Of a stretch of DNA of 64,000 nucleotides, positions 43,469 to 52,387 are shown one piece after another. The notes beneath the pieces are model-generated. The model saw nothing but the letters and a program-made list of their open reading frames with translations, was not told where the DNA came from and ran no database searches. Positions within the stretch are counted from its first letter, which is position 1; the number at the start of each line of letters is the position of its first letter. This stretch comes from G963422565 sp963422565 (GTDB lineage: Bacteria; Pseudomonadota; Alphaproteobacteria; MPNO01), in contig OY730228.1 in the NCBI GenBank assembly GCA_963422565.1, forward strand, positions 682,001-746,000. Reading direction: 5' to 3'. Position numbers and translations under genes: made by a program.

Positions 43469-45223
43469 TCAGATGTCGGCGTAGCAATGAGCTTCCGCGG
43501 CGGCGCCGGGATGGACGACCGCGCCGCCGGCGGCCGGACCGACGGTCTGGGCGTAGCGCCATATCGCGCCGGCCCGGAAGTCGGTCTCGCGCGGCTTCCA
43601 AACCTGCCGGCGCCGCGTCAGCTCACCCTCGCTCAGCGCGACATCGAGCCGGCCCGCCTCGGCGTCGATCGAGATCGTGTCGCCGTCGCGGATCAACCCG
43701 ATCGGCCCGCCGACCGCGGCTTCAGGCCCGACATGGCCGATGCAGAGGCCGCGCGTGGCGCCCGAGAATCTGCCGTCGGTGACGAGCGCAACCTTCTCGC
43801 CCTTTCCCGACCCGTAGAGCGCCGCGGTCGTCGACAGCATCTCGCGCATCCCCGGCCCGCCCTTGGGGCCCTCATAGCGGATGACCAGCACCTCGCCGTC
43901 GACGATGCGATTGGCGACCACCGCCTCGAAGGCGTCCTCCTCGCAGTCGAACACTCGCGCCGGTCCGGTGAATTTCAGCGTCGCGAGCCCGGCCACCTTC
44001 ACGATCGCCCCCTCCGGCGCGAGGCTTCCCTTGAGCCCGACCACCCCTCCGGTAGGCAAGAGCGGCGCGGAGACGCGATAGAACACGTCCTGATTCTCCG
44101 GGAACCGGATGCCGCGATAGTTCTCCGCCAGCGTCTTCCCCGTAACGGTAACGCAGTCGCCGGCGAGCAGACCCGCATCGAGCAGCTCCTTGATCACGAT
44201 CGGCACGCCCCCGGCCTCGTACATGGCGAGCGCGGTATGCCTGCCACCGGGCATCAGGTCGGCGATGTAGGGGGTCTCCTTGAAGATCGCCGCGACATCG
44301 TCGAGCGTGTAGGGAATCCCTGCCTCGTTGGCGATCGCCGGCAGATGGAGGGCCGCGTTGGTCGACCCCCCGGTCGCCGCGACGACCTTGGCGGCGTTGT
44401 CGAGCGCGTCGCGGGTCACGATATCGCGCGGGCGCAGCCCTGCCGCCAGCAGCGACATGACGGCGGCGCCCGACGCCTCGACCATCGCGTCCCGCGACTC
44501 GAAGGCGGCCGGAGCGCCCGCCGATCCGGGCAGCGCCAGCCCGATCGCTTCGGAGACGCAGGCCATCGTGTTCGCGGTGAACTGGCCGCCACAGGACCCG
44601 GCGCACGGGCAGGCCGACGCCTCGAGCTCGTCGAGGTCGGCCCGCGCCATGTTGCCGGCCGCGTGCCGACCGACGCCTTCGAAGACATCGACGATGGTTA
44701 CGTCCCGCCCCCGGAACTTGCCCGGCATGATCGTACCACCATAGACGAAGACCGCGGGCACGTCGAGCCGCACCATCGCCATCATCATCCCGGGCAAGGA
44801 CTTGTCGCAGCCCGCGAGGCCGACCAGCGCGTCGTAGCAATGGCCGCGCATGGTGAGCTCGACCGAGTCGGCGATCAGGTCGCGACTCACCAGCGAGGCC
44901 TTCATCCCGGCATGGCCCATCGCGATGCCGTCGGTCACCGTGATGGTCGTGAACTCGCGCGGCGTGCCGCCGGCCTCGGCGACCCCGCGCTTGGCGGCCT
45001 GGGCCTGCCGGGACAGCGAGATGTTGCAAGGCGCCGCCTCGTTCCAGCAGGTCGCGACGCCTACAAGCGGCTGATGGATCTCCCGCTCTCCCAGCCCCAT
45101 CGCGTACAGGAAGGCGCGGTGGGGCGCTCGCTCCGGCCCCTCCGTTACGTAGCGACTCGGAAGCCGGGACTTGTCGAAGGCGGCGCGGGCACCGTGGGAC
45201 GCGCGATCAGTGCCGTCGGGCAT
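43469..45223 (-). CDS. ilvD: Dihydroxy-acid dehydratase
   Basis: A 584-residue IlvD/Edd-family dehydratase. Cluster-binding cysteines are in ATCWNE, VGLAGCDKSLPGMM and the CPCAGSCGGQFTANTM motif; the C-terminus has the GRFSGATRGLCIGHVGPEA segment typical of the family. It makes 2-keto acids from 2,3-dihydroxy acids in valine/isoleucine biosynthesis and carries an oxygen-sensitive or [2Fe-2S] cluster. GAGG precedes the ATG. Sugar-acid dehydratases share the fold, so ilvD rather than a paralogue is likely but not proven. Confidence 0.87.
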   Translation of the reverse strand: MPDGTDRASHGARAAFDKSRLPSRYVTEGPERAPHRAFLYAMGLGEREIHQPLVGVATCWNEAAPCNISLSRQAQAAKRGVAEAGGTPREFTTITVTDGIAMGHAGMKASLVSRDLIADSVELTMRGHCYDALVGLAGCDKSLPGMMMAMVRLDVPAVFVYGGTIMPGKFRGRDVTIVDVFEGVGRHAAGNMARADLDELEASACPCAGSCGGQFTANTMACVSEAIGLALPGSAGAPAAFESRDAMVEASGAAVMSLLAAGLRPRDIVTRDALDNAAKVVAATGGSTNAALHLPAIANEAGIPYTLDDVAAIFKETPYIADLMPGGRHTALAMYEAGGVPIVIKELLDAGLLAGDCVTVTGKTLAENYRGIRFPENQDVFYRVSAPLLPTGGVVGLKGSLAPEGAIVKVAGLATLKFTGPARVFDCEEDAFEAVVANRIVDGEVLVIRYEGPKGGPGMREMLSTTAALYGSGKGEKVALVTDGRFSGATRGLCIGHVGPEAAVGGPIGLIRDGDTISIDAEAGRLDVALSEGELTRRRQVWKPRETDFRAGAIWRYAQTVGPAAGGAVVHPGAAAEAHCYADI

Positions 45224-45311
45224 GGTGGACCTCGTGTCGTGTCACCAAACTGCCGGGCGAGCATAGAGGCCGCGGCGGCAGCGGGCCAGCGCGCCGCACC
45301 CCCAATGCCGG

Positions 45312-47975
45312 TCAGGCCGCGGCCAGCCTGTCGAGCGCTTCGGAAACCTTGTTCCTCGACCGCTGCAGCTCGACGAGGCGCGCGCGCTGTCGATCGACTA
45401 CCTCTTCCGGCGCCCTGGCGACGAAATTCCGATTGGCGAGCTTGCGATCGATCTCGACGATTTCGCCGCTGAGCTTCTCGATCTCGCGCTCCAGCCGCAC
45501 CCGCTCCCGACTGATATCGACGACCGCTCCGATGGGCAGCACATAGATCGCCTCGTCGACGACGGTCTGGACCGCGCCCTCCGGAAGCGGCCCCGCCGCG
45601 TCGAGCACCACGCCCTCCAGCCGTGCGAGCCGCGCGATCTGCTCGCGATGGCGGTCGATTCGGGTCCGGGTCGCCGGGCCCGCGCCGCGGACGAGCATCC
45701 GAAGCCTGGCGCCGGGCGGGACGTTGAGCTCCGCCCTGACGGCCCGGATCTGCGAGACCAGCCGGATCACCCAGCCCATCTCGCTCCCCGCGTCGGCATC
45801 GATCGGAAGAGCCGCCAAATCGGGCCACTCCGCCTCGATCAACATGCCCTCCCGCGCCGCGCCCTCCGGCGCGAGCGCGTCCCAGAGCTCCTCGGTGACG
45901 AACGGCATGACGGGATGCAGCAGGCGGAGAAGCGTCTCCAGGACCCAGCCGGTGGTCGCTTGCACCTCGCGGCGGTCCATCTCGGACCCTCCGGCCAGGA
46001 TCGGCTTGACGAACTCGAGATACCAGTCGCAGAACATGTGCCAGGCGAACCGGTAGACCGCCTGCGCCAAGTCGTTGAAGCGATAGGCCGCGATCGCCTC
46101 TGCCGCTTCGCGCGCGGCCGAGGCGAGCTCGCCGGCGATCCAGCGGTTCACGGTCAGTCGACAGCCCCGGGGATCGTAGCCGGGCCGGGCATGGCAGCCA
46201 TTCATCTGCGCGTAGCGCGCAGCGTTCCATATCTTGGTGACGAAGTTGCGGTAGCCGGCGACCCTCTCGGAAGACAGCTTGATGTCCCGGCCTTGGGCCG
46301 CTTGCGCCGTAAGCGCAAAACGGAGCGCATCGGCCCCGTATCGGTCGATCAACTCGAGCGGATCGAGCACGTTGCCCCGGGACTTGGACATCTTCTGGCC
46401 GCGCTCGTCGCGTACTAGCGCATGGATGTAGACGGTGCGGAAGGGCACCTCGCCGCGAAAATGGAGGCCCATCATCACCATCCGCGCGACCCAGAAGAAG
46501 ATGATGTCGAACGCGGTGACGAGGACATCGGTCGGGTAGTAGCGGGCGAGCGCCTCGGTCTCCTCCGGCCAGCCCAGAGTCGAGAACGGCCACAGAGCGG
46601 ACGAGAACCAGGTATCGAGGACATCGCCGTCCCGGCGGAGCTCGACCGGGGCGCCGTAATGCGCACGCGCCGCGACCGCCGCCGCCTCCTCGGTCATCTC
46701 GACGAACTGCGCGCCGTCCGGGCCGTACCATGCCGGGATGCGGTGACCCCACCAGATCTGGCGGGAGATGCACCAGGGCTCGATCCTGCGCATCCAGTCG
46801 AAATAGGTCCGCGCCCACTGTTCGGGCACGAACCGGATGCGGCCGTCCTCGACCGCCTCGATCGCCGGGGCGGCGAGACGCGCGGAATCGACGAACCACT
46901 GATCGGTCAGCATCGGCTCGACGATCGCCCCCGAACGGTCGCCATAGGGGACCGTCATCGGGTTGTCCTCGACCTTGTCCAGCAGGCCGCTGGCCTCGAG
47001 CAGGGCGAGCACCCGTTCGCGCGCGTCCTCCCGCGTCAACCCGCGCAGCGATTCGGGCACCCGATCGTTGAGACACGCGCCGCGGTCGAAAATGTTGATG
47101 GCCTCCAGACCGTGGCGTTGGCCGACCGCGAAATCGTTGAAGTCGTGGGCCGGCGTGATCTTGACCGCGCCCGTGCCGAGCTCGGGATCGCTGTACGCGT
47201 CGGCGACGATCGGCACGCGCCGGCCGGCGATCGGCAGGATCACGCGACGGCCGACCAGATGCCGGTAGCGCGCATCGTCGGGATGCACGGCCACCGCGGT
47301 ATCGCCGAGCATGGTCTCGGGCCGCGTGGTCGCGACCGTCAGCCGCTCTCCGCCGCCGTTCTCGATCGGGTAATGGATGTACCAGAGCTTGCCCGTGACC
47401 CGGCGCTGCTCGACCTCGAGATCCGAGATGGCGGTCCGCAGCTTCGGATCCCAGTTGACCAGCCGCTGCCCGCGATAGATCAGACCCTCCTTGTAGAGGC
47501 TCACGAACACGCGACGAACGGCTTGCGAGAGTCCCTCGTCCATCGTGAAGCGCTCGCGCGACCAGTCGCAGGAGGCGCCCAGCCGGCGAAGCTGGCCGGT
47601 TATGGCGCCGCCCGACTCGGCCTTCCAGTCCCAGATGCGGGCGATGAACGCCTCGCGTCCGAGATCGTCGCGGCCGAGCCCCTTCTCGGCGAGCTGACGT
47701 TCGACCACCATCTGAGTGGCGATCCCGGCATGGTCGGTCCCCGGCTGCCATAGCGCGTCGCGGCCGGTCATGCGCGCGTGGCGGACGAGAATGTCCTGCA
47801 GCGTGTTGTTGAGCGCGTGCCCCATATGGAGGTTGCCCGTAACGTTCGGCGGCGGGATAACGATCGAATAGGGCGCGCCGAGGCGGCCGCAGGCGAAAGC
47901 GCCGCGCTGCTCCCAGCGGTCGTGGATACGGCCTTCGACATCGCCCGGCCGATAGGTCTTGTCCAGCCCGGTCAC
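45312..47975 (-). CDS. valS: Valyl-tRNA synthetase
   Basis: An 887-residue class I aminoacyl-tRNA synthetase. GTG 47975 gives (M)TGLDKTYRPGDVEGRIHDRWE; its GTGA overlaps the TGA of the PopZ-like gene. Nucleotide-binding motifs are HMGH in PPPNVTGNLHMGHALNN and KMSKS in GQKMSKSRGNVLDP. The editing domain (GDTAVAVHPDDARY) and a C-terminal coiled coil (IEKLSGEIVEIDRKLAN) are present. It charges tRNA-Val. Translation coupling to PopZ/DUF2497 is an alphaproteobacterial arrangement. Confidence 0.95.
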   Translation of the reverse strand: MTGLDKTYRPGDVEGRIHDRWEQRGAFACGRLGAPYSIVIPPPNVTGNLHMGHALNNTLQDILVRHARMTGRDALWQPGTDHAGIATQMVVERQLAEKGLGRDDLGREAFIARIWDWKAESGGAITGQLRRLGASCDWSRERFTMDEGLSQAVRRVFVSLYKEGLIYRGQRLVNWDPKLRTAISDLEVEQRRVTGKLWYIHYPIENGGGERLTVATTRPETMLGDTAVAVHPDDARYRHLVGRRVILPIAGRRVPIVADAYSDPELGTGAVKITPAHDFNDFAVGQRHGLEAINIFDRGACLNDRVPESLRGLTREDARERVLALLEASGLLDKVEDNPMTVPYGDRSGAIVEPMLTDQWFVDSARLAAPAIEAVEDGRIRFVPEQWARTYFDWMRRIEPWCISRQIWWGHRIPAWYGPDGAQFVEMTEEAAAVAARAHYGAPVELRRDGDVLDTWFSSALWPFSTLGWPEETEALARYYPTDVLVTAFDIIFFWVARMVMMGLHFRGEVPFRTVYIHALVRDERGQKMSKSRGNVLDPLELIDRYGADALRFALTAQAAQGRDIKLSSERVAGYRNFVTKIWNAARYAQMNGCHARPGYDPRGCRLTVNRWIAGELASAAREAAEAIAAYRFNDLAQAVYRFAWHMFCDWYLEFVKPILAGGSEMDRREVQATTGWVLETLLRLLHPVMPFVTEELWDALAPEGAAREGMLIEAEWPDLAALPIDADAGSEMGWVIRLVSQIRAVRAELNVPPGARLRMLVRGAGPATRTRIDRHREQIARLARLEGVVLDAAGPLPEGAVQTVVDEAIYVLPIGAVVDISRERVRLEREIEKLSGEIVEIDRKLANRNFVARAPEEVVDRQRARLVELQRSRNKVSEALDRLAAA

Positions 47976-48337
47976 CTCTCCGCCCCGTCGGAATCGCGCC
48001 CCCGGCCCGCCAACTCGCGCCGGACCAGCGTCTCCACCATCCGCGGGAGCGTATCGTTCGCCCAGCGCGCGAGTACCGGCTCGACCGCGCCCCGGACCAG
48101 ATCTTGGGAGAGCGGCGCGCTGGCGGCGCTCCCGGACGGCGCGTCCGCCCGGCCGAGAATCGCCCCGGTGCGGCAATCGACCACCACGCCGTCCGTCCGA
48201 ACCTCCCGGGTGAGCTCCAGGACATCGGCGTCGGCCGGCGCCGGCGCGGTCTCTCCCTTCTCCTCGGCGATGGTCCGGCGGATCGACGCCAGGATCTGCT
48301 CTGTCGTCCCCTCGGGAGACGGCTTGCGATCCGTCAA
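47972..48337 (-). CDS. PopZ-like / DUF2497 protein
   Basis: A 121-residue protein matching the DUF2497/PopZ family: N-terminal TEQILASIRRTIAEE, a proline/acidic middle and a C-terminal helical bundle with VRGAVEPVLARWANDTLP and MVETLVRRELAG. PopZ forms polar microdomains that anchor the origin and ParB in Caulobacter. At 121 residues it is shorter than the Caulobacter protein because of a short linker. It is coupled to valS by a GTGA overlap. Confidence 0.85.
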   Translation of the reverse strand: MTDRKPSPEGTTEQILASIRRTIAEEKGETAPAPADADVLELTREVRTDGVVVDCRTGAILGRADAPSGSAASAPLSQDLVRGAVEPVLARWANDTLPRMVETLVRRELAGRGRDSDGAER

Positions 48338-48395
48338 GATGCGCCCTCCCGCAGCGGCGCCCCGCCGCGGCCCGCCGCTGCGGGAGGGCGCGCGG

Positions 48396-49763
48396 TCATT
48401 CGCCGACGCTCAGGCCGAACCAGCGATTGCGGACGCGCCTGTAGCGCTCCTCGGAGCGGTCGCCCGGAACATCCAGACCGAGGTCGCGCGCGGTCAACCG
48501 GCCGACGGCCTCGGCCAAGACGTAGGTGGCGACCACGAGGTCGCGGCGCGCGCGGACGACTTCGACCCTCGCGTTCAGGAGCTCCTGTTCGGCATCGAGC
48601 ACATCGAGCACCGTCCGCGAGCCGACCTCTGCCTCCTGCTCGACCCCCTCCAGCGCGATGCGGGCGGCGCGAACGGCATCGGTGAACGCGCGGATCTCCG
48701 ACCTGGCGGTAGCGACCGCTTCCCAAGCGGTCGCCGCCCGGTCCGTGACGGTTCTGAATACCCGGTTGCGCTCGCCGCGTCTGCGCGCCCGCTCATGCTT
48801 GGCCTCCCGCACGCGGGAGGCGGCGGCGCCCGACTGGTAGAGCGGCACCGTGACGCGGGCCGTCAACCGCAGCGTGTTGGAGTCCCTCTCGCCGCGGCCC
48901 CAGCCCCTGTCATGCGCCGCCTGCGCGCTCAGCGTCGCCGTCGGCCGCAACGCGCCGCGCCGCTCTTGGACGGTCGCCTGCGCCGCCCGCTCGGCGTATT
49001 CGGACGCAAGCAGATCGAAGTTCCCTTCCCGCGCCTGCGCCGCTGCGGCGGCCGCACTGGCAGGCAGCACCGCCAGCGGCTCCACCTCTCCCAAACCGCC
49101 GGGCGCGACGCCGACCGTCCTGAGAAACGCCGACCGGGCCTGCACAAGACTCCTGTCGGCGCGGGCAAGCTGGGCGGCGGCGGCCGAGAGCCGCGACTCC
49201 GCCTGCGCGACATCGGTCCGCGTCAACTCGCCCACCCGGAACCGATCCCGGGTCGCTTCGAGCCGCCGTTCGATCACGCGCTTGTTGCTTCTGTTGAGAT
49301 CGACCACCGCGCGATCGTGCACGACCCTCGTATAGGCGCGCACCACGTCGAGCAGCACCGACTGCTCGACGGCGGCGAGCCGCGCGCGCGCGGCGCGGAC
49401 CTCGGCGTCGCGTTGACCGATCAGCGCATTGTCCCGTCCACCGCCATACAGGGTCTGATCGACGCCGATCGACGCCGAGACGAGCGAGTCGGACTGGTTC
49501 GGAGTCCCCGGAGAGACATCCTGCAGGACTCCGGACCCCTCGGCGACGACACGCGGGCGCCGCGAGGATCCCGCCTGGTTGACCCGTTCCTCGGCGGCGC
49601 GGAGCCCGGCGCGCTCGGCGGCAAGCGCCGGGCTGCTCTCGTAAGCAAGCTTCAGGGCCTCGTTCAGGCCCTGGGCGCCGGCCGCCATCGGCAACAAAGC
49701 GAGCGCCGTCGAAACGGCAGCGAGAGCCCATCGCCGCCCACCCGGCGTCGCCGCGGGCCTCAC
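48396..49763 (-). CDS. tolC: TolC family outer-membrane efflux protein
   Basis: A 455-residue outer-membrane channel from GTG 49763, whose GTGA overlaps the methyltransferase stop. A signal peptide ends at AAGA/QG. Two repeats of helices and strands: LNEALKLAYESSPALAAERAGLRAAEERV and the later RFRVGELTRTDVAQAESRL, then VEQEAEVGSRTVLDVLDAEQELLNARVEV, the TolC signature. It forms a trimeric tunnel for type I secretion or RND efflux; no partner pump is adjacent. A longer frame upstream lacks a signal. Confidence 0.92.
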   Translation of the reverse strand: MRPAATPGGRRWALAAVSTALALLPMAAGAQGLNEALKLAYESSPALAAERAGLRAAEERVNQAGSSRRPRVVAEGSGVLQDVSPGTPNQSDSLVSASIGVDQTLYGGGRDNALIGQRDAEVRAARARLAAVEQSVLLDVVRAYTRVVHDRAVVDLNRSNKRVIERRLEATRDRFRVGELTRTDVAQAESRLSAAAAQLARADRSLVQARSAFLRTVGVAPGGLGEVEPLAVLPASAAAAAAQAREGNFDLLASEYAERAAQATVQERRGALRPTATLSAQAAHDRGWGRGERDSNTLRLTARVTVPLYQSGAAASRVREAKHERARRRGERNRVFRTVTDRAATAWEAVATARSEIRAFTDAVRAARIALEGVEQEAEVGSRTVLDVLDAEQELLNARVEVVRARRDLVVATYVLAEAVGRLTARDLGLDVPGDRSEERYRRVRNRWFGLSVGE

Positions 49764-50416
49764 AGCACGAACTCCCTCGCGGTCTCGAACCCCGGCAGCA
49801 TCGGAGCGCCGGCGTCGAACGCCGCGGCGCTCGAAACGACCTCGCCGAAGCGGATCGCCCGAACGGCGCGGCCGACGCCGCCCGGCGGCTTCACGACGGC
49901 GCATAACCGTCCGCCGTCGGCGAGCTGGTCGGTCAATCCGGCGGACAGACCCGGCACCGCACCCTCCAGGAGGATTCCGTCATAGGGCGCCTGGTCGCGA
50001 TACCCGCCCGCGAGCCCCGTATCGACGACGACGACATTATCAACCCCAAGCGCGGCGAGATTGGCCTCCGCCGCCCGTGCAAGTGCCGGATCGCATTCGA
50101 CCGCGAACACCGTCATTGCCAGCCTCGCGAGGACCGCCGAAGAATAGCCGCTGCCGCAGCCGATATCCAGAACCACGTCTCCGGGAAGCGGATCCAACAG
50201 CTCCACGAGCCGGGCGAAGACCATCGGCGCCATCAGCCTGCGGCCGCCGCCGCACGCGATGTCGCTGTCGATATAGGCCACGGCGCGCGAATCTTCGGAA
50301 ACGAACAGTTCGCGAGGCGTCTCGGCGAGCGCTTCGACGAGCGCCTCGCCGAACACGTTGTTGGTGCGGATCTGGCAATCGACCATGAACCGCCGCGCTG
50401 CGGCAAAATCCGTCAT
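49760..50416 (-). CDS. Protein-L-isoaspartate O-methyltransferase-like protein
   Basis: A 218-residue SAM methyltransferase from ATG 50416, with AGGG upstream. VVLDIGCGSGYSSAVLA is the SAM-binding glycine motif, and ARRFMVDCQIRTNNV with the later MAPMVFARLVELL is typical of the Pcm-like proteins beside tolC in alphaproteobacteria. It could methylate isoaspartyl residues, but this subfamily often departs from canonical Pcm, so its substrate is unsure. It is coupled to tolC by GTGA. Confidence 0.88.
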   Translation of the reverse strand: MTDFAAARRFMVDCQIRTNNVFGEALVEALAETPRELFVSEDSRAVAYIDSDIACGGGRRLMAPMVFARLVELLDPLPGDVVLDIGCGSGYSSAVLARLAMTVFAVECDPALARAAEANLAALGVDNVVVVDTGLAGGYRDQAPYDGILLEGAVPGLSAGLTDQLADGGRLCAVVKPPGGVGRAVRAIRFGEVVSSAAAFDAGAPMLPGFETAREFVL

Positions 50417-50600
50417 TTCGCGCCCTCGCTCTCGAACCCCTCCGGCGGCCGAGCCCGCCCGACCGCCGACGCGAATCCCGATGGAGCTATACAAACTACA
50501 CGGCAGGGAGACAACGGCCCCGTCAGCGCCGTCGGCGGTTTCCGGCCCGAACCCCGTTTCCCCGCCCGCGCGGATGACGTAAAACGGCCATGCTGCCCTC

Positions 50601-50674
50601 GGCCCGGTGGGAGAGTGGCTATCCAGCGGACTGCAAATCCGTTCACAGCGGTTCGAATCCGCTCCGGGCCTCCA
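50601..50674 (+). tRNA. tRNA-Cys (GCA anticodon)
   Basis: A 74-nt cloverleaf including an encoded CCA. The acceptor stem is GGCCCGG/CCGGGCC with U73, the identity discriminator of tRNA-Cys. The D arm (GGGAGAGTGGCTATCC), the anticodon stem GCGGA/TCCGT with loop CTGCAAA and anticodon GCA at 50633-50635, and the T arm with GGTTCGAATCC all fold properly. A repeat copy follows 22 nt downstream. Confidence 0.97.
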
Positions 50675-50695
50675 TCCCCTCGCCCGCAAGCAATA

Positions 50696-50805
50696 GACCT
50701 GTTTTCGGGTTCCGGGTGTCGTGTCCGGTGGTGGCCGCGCGCTTCAGGGGGAATGGCGGAGGATCGGGACGTGCCGATTTCGATGCGACGACGGTGAAAG
50801 AGCCG
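50696..50805 (+). repeat. Dispersed imperfect repeat, copy B
   Basis: Related to copy A at 37025-37114: both begin GACCTGyTTTCGGGTTCCG and end with ACGACGGyGAArGAGCCG, with a longer middle here. It starts 22 nt after the tRNA-Cys gene. No ORF with family character spans it. Confidence 0.55.
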
Positions 50806-50896
50806 GGTTGTGGAACGACATCTCGGTCGATGCGCGCGACGCGGCTTCGGAATATAGTCGTCCCCGCGCGCGGATAAAGGCACGGAGGACCGGACG

Positions 50897-51859
50897 ATGC
50901 CGGACACGGGACGAATCTCCGGGATCGGCTCGCTGGCCGATCTCTACTCGGTTCTGGACGACATGGAGATGACCGCCGGGTGGACCGACCGCGACCGACC
51001 GATCCTGAGGCCGGAACCGGACACCGAGTTCAGGCCGGCGCATTGGCGTTATCGGGAATGCCGGACGGCCCTGGACGCGGCGGGGCGGCTGATCGACACC
51101 GAGCTCGCCGAGCGCCGCAACCTGGTGATGCGCAACCCTTGCGATCCGCAGGGCGTCGCCACGACGCGCACCCTGGTCGCGGCCTATCAGATGATCCTGC
51201 CGGGCGAGACCGCGCGCTCGCACCGTCACGCCCCACACGCGCTTCGTGTGATCATCGATGCCGAAGGCGCCTATTCGACGGTGGACGGCGTCAAGACGCC
51301 GATGGAAACCGGCGATGTGGTTCTGACCCCGGGCTGGCAATGGCATGGCCACGGGCATGACGGCGACCGACCGGCCTACTGGTTCGACGGGCTCGACGTC
51401 CCGCTGGTCCACCAGCTCGAGCCGATGTTCGTCGAGGACCACCCGGACGGCTTCGAGCATGTCGAGACGGTAACCGAGGACTCGCCGCTGCGCTTTTCGT
51501 GGGACGCCATCCGCCGCGGGCTCGACGAAGCGGCGCCCGACCCGCGCGAGGTGGACGGAACCCGGATCGTCCTCGACGCGCCCGACATGCCGACGATGGG
51601 GCTGAGCGTCCATCGCTTCGAGTCGGGCCGGCGGACCCGCCGCCGCCGATCGACCGCGAACGCCGTCTATTGCGTGATGGAAGGAAGCGGGACGACGGTC
51701 GTCGACGGCACCGTCATCGAATGGTCGCGGGGCGACAGCTTCGCCGCACCGATCTGGCACTGGACCATGCACGGGGCGGAAGAGGATTCGGTGGTCTTCC
51801 GGATGACCGACGAACCCCTGATGCGCTTCGCGAAATATTACCGCGAGGAGCTCGACTGA
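50897..51859 (+). CDS. Gentisate 1,2-dioxygenase-like cupin protein
   Basis: A 320-residue bicupin. The first cupin has HRHAPHALRVIIDAEGAY and GWQWHGHGHD with histidines suited to Fe(II); the second ends with SFAAPIWHWTMHGAEED. GGAGG lies 8 nt before the ATG. Gentisate and related 1,2-dioxygenases cleave the ring of gentisate or salicylate-type compounds between the carboxyl and adjacent hydroxyl. The gene stands alone on the plus strand near the SDR and crotonase genes of aromatic breakdown. A gentisate substrate is inferred from family only. Confidence 0.83.
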   Translation: MPDTGRISGIGSLADLYSVLDDMEMTAGWTDRDRPILRPEPDTEFRPAHWRYRECRTALDAAGRLIDTELAERRNLVMRNPCDPQGVATTRTLVAAYQMILPGETARSHRHAPHALRVIIDAEGAYSTVDGVKTPMETGDVVLTPGWQWHGHGHDGDRPAYWFDGLDVPLVHQLEPMFVEDHPDGFEHVETVTEDSPLRFSWDAIRRGLDEAAPDPREVDGTRIVLDAPDMPTMGLSVHRFESGRRTRRRRSTANAVYCVMEGSGTTVVDGTVIEWSRGDSFAAPIWHWTMHGAEEDSVVFRMTDEPLMRFAKYYREELD

Positions 51860-51901
51860 AGGGGCTCCCGCCGGGGCCACGCGCGGGGGACGGGCCGCTC
51901 T

Positions 51902-52364
51902 CTACCCCGGCGCCATGCCCTTCTTCGCGAGCTCGGCCAGCGCGCCCGGCGTCTTGGTCAGGCCGGGCGCGCCCATCCCCGCGAGAACATGGCCGGCCTT
52001 GGTGAACTGGATGCCGGCATAAGGCACGACCTCGACCCGGTTGCCCCAGGGATCGCGGAAGTCGAGACGCGCGCCGATCAACCCCACGCCGAGCCGCGCG
52101 AGCGCCGCCCGGACCGGTCCGGTGTCGTCGACGACGAAGCCGAAATGCCGTTTCCGGTCGGGCTGCCGATCGCGATTCTCGGTCAGCTGCAGGAACTGAT
52201 CGCCCATGTCGATGAAGACGCTGGTCGCGCCCTTGCCGCGCAGCGTGAAATCGAAAATCTCGCCGCAGAAGGCGAGCGCCTCCTCGATATCGCCGACCTC
52301 GAGCACGACATGGTTGATGCCGAGCGCGCGCCTTCACCCCCGCCTTCTCTTCGGTCCCGGTCAT
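51902..52364 (-). CDS. VOC family (glyoxalase-like) protein, apparently frameshifted near the N-terminus
   Basis: The ATG at 52364 opens MTGTEEKAGVKAR in one frame. The family sequence INHVVLEVGDIEEALAF and the rest continue in another frame to 51902. Removing one base from the GCGCGCGC run at about 52324-52331 joins them as KARLGINHVVLEV, the usual VOC start. Without the joining, translation from GTG 52306 would lose the first beta strand, which normally supplies a metal ligand. Either a real frameshift or a sequencing slip is possible. The remainder contains RHFGFVVDDTGPVRAAL and RDPWGNRVEVVPY. It starts 23 nt after the upstream SDR ends, so both are one transcript. Confidence 0.72.
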
Positions 52365-52387
52365 CGTCCCCGCTCCCCGGTTGCGGC

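Noticed and set aside
45145..48225. Alternative 1026-codon leftward frame
   Set aside because: It runs through valS in the wrong frame and contains none of the synthetase motifs.
50601..50900. Prophage or island attachment at tRNA-Cys
   Set aside because: No integrase gene is adjacent and I could not find a repeated copy of the tRNA 3' end downstream.
51902..52306. GTG-started short form of the VOC gene as the native protein
   Set aside because: It would lose the first beta strand; the joined frame gives the expected family start, so a frameshift explains it better.
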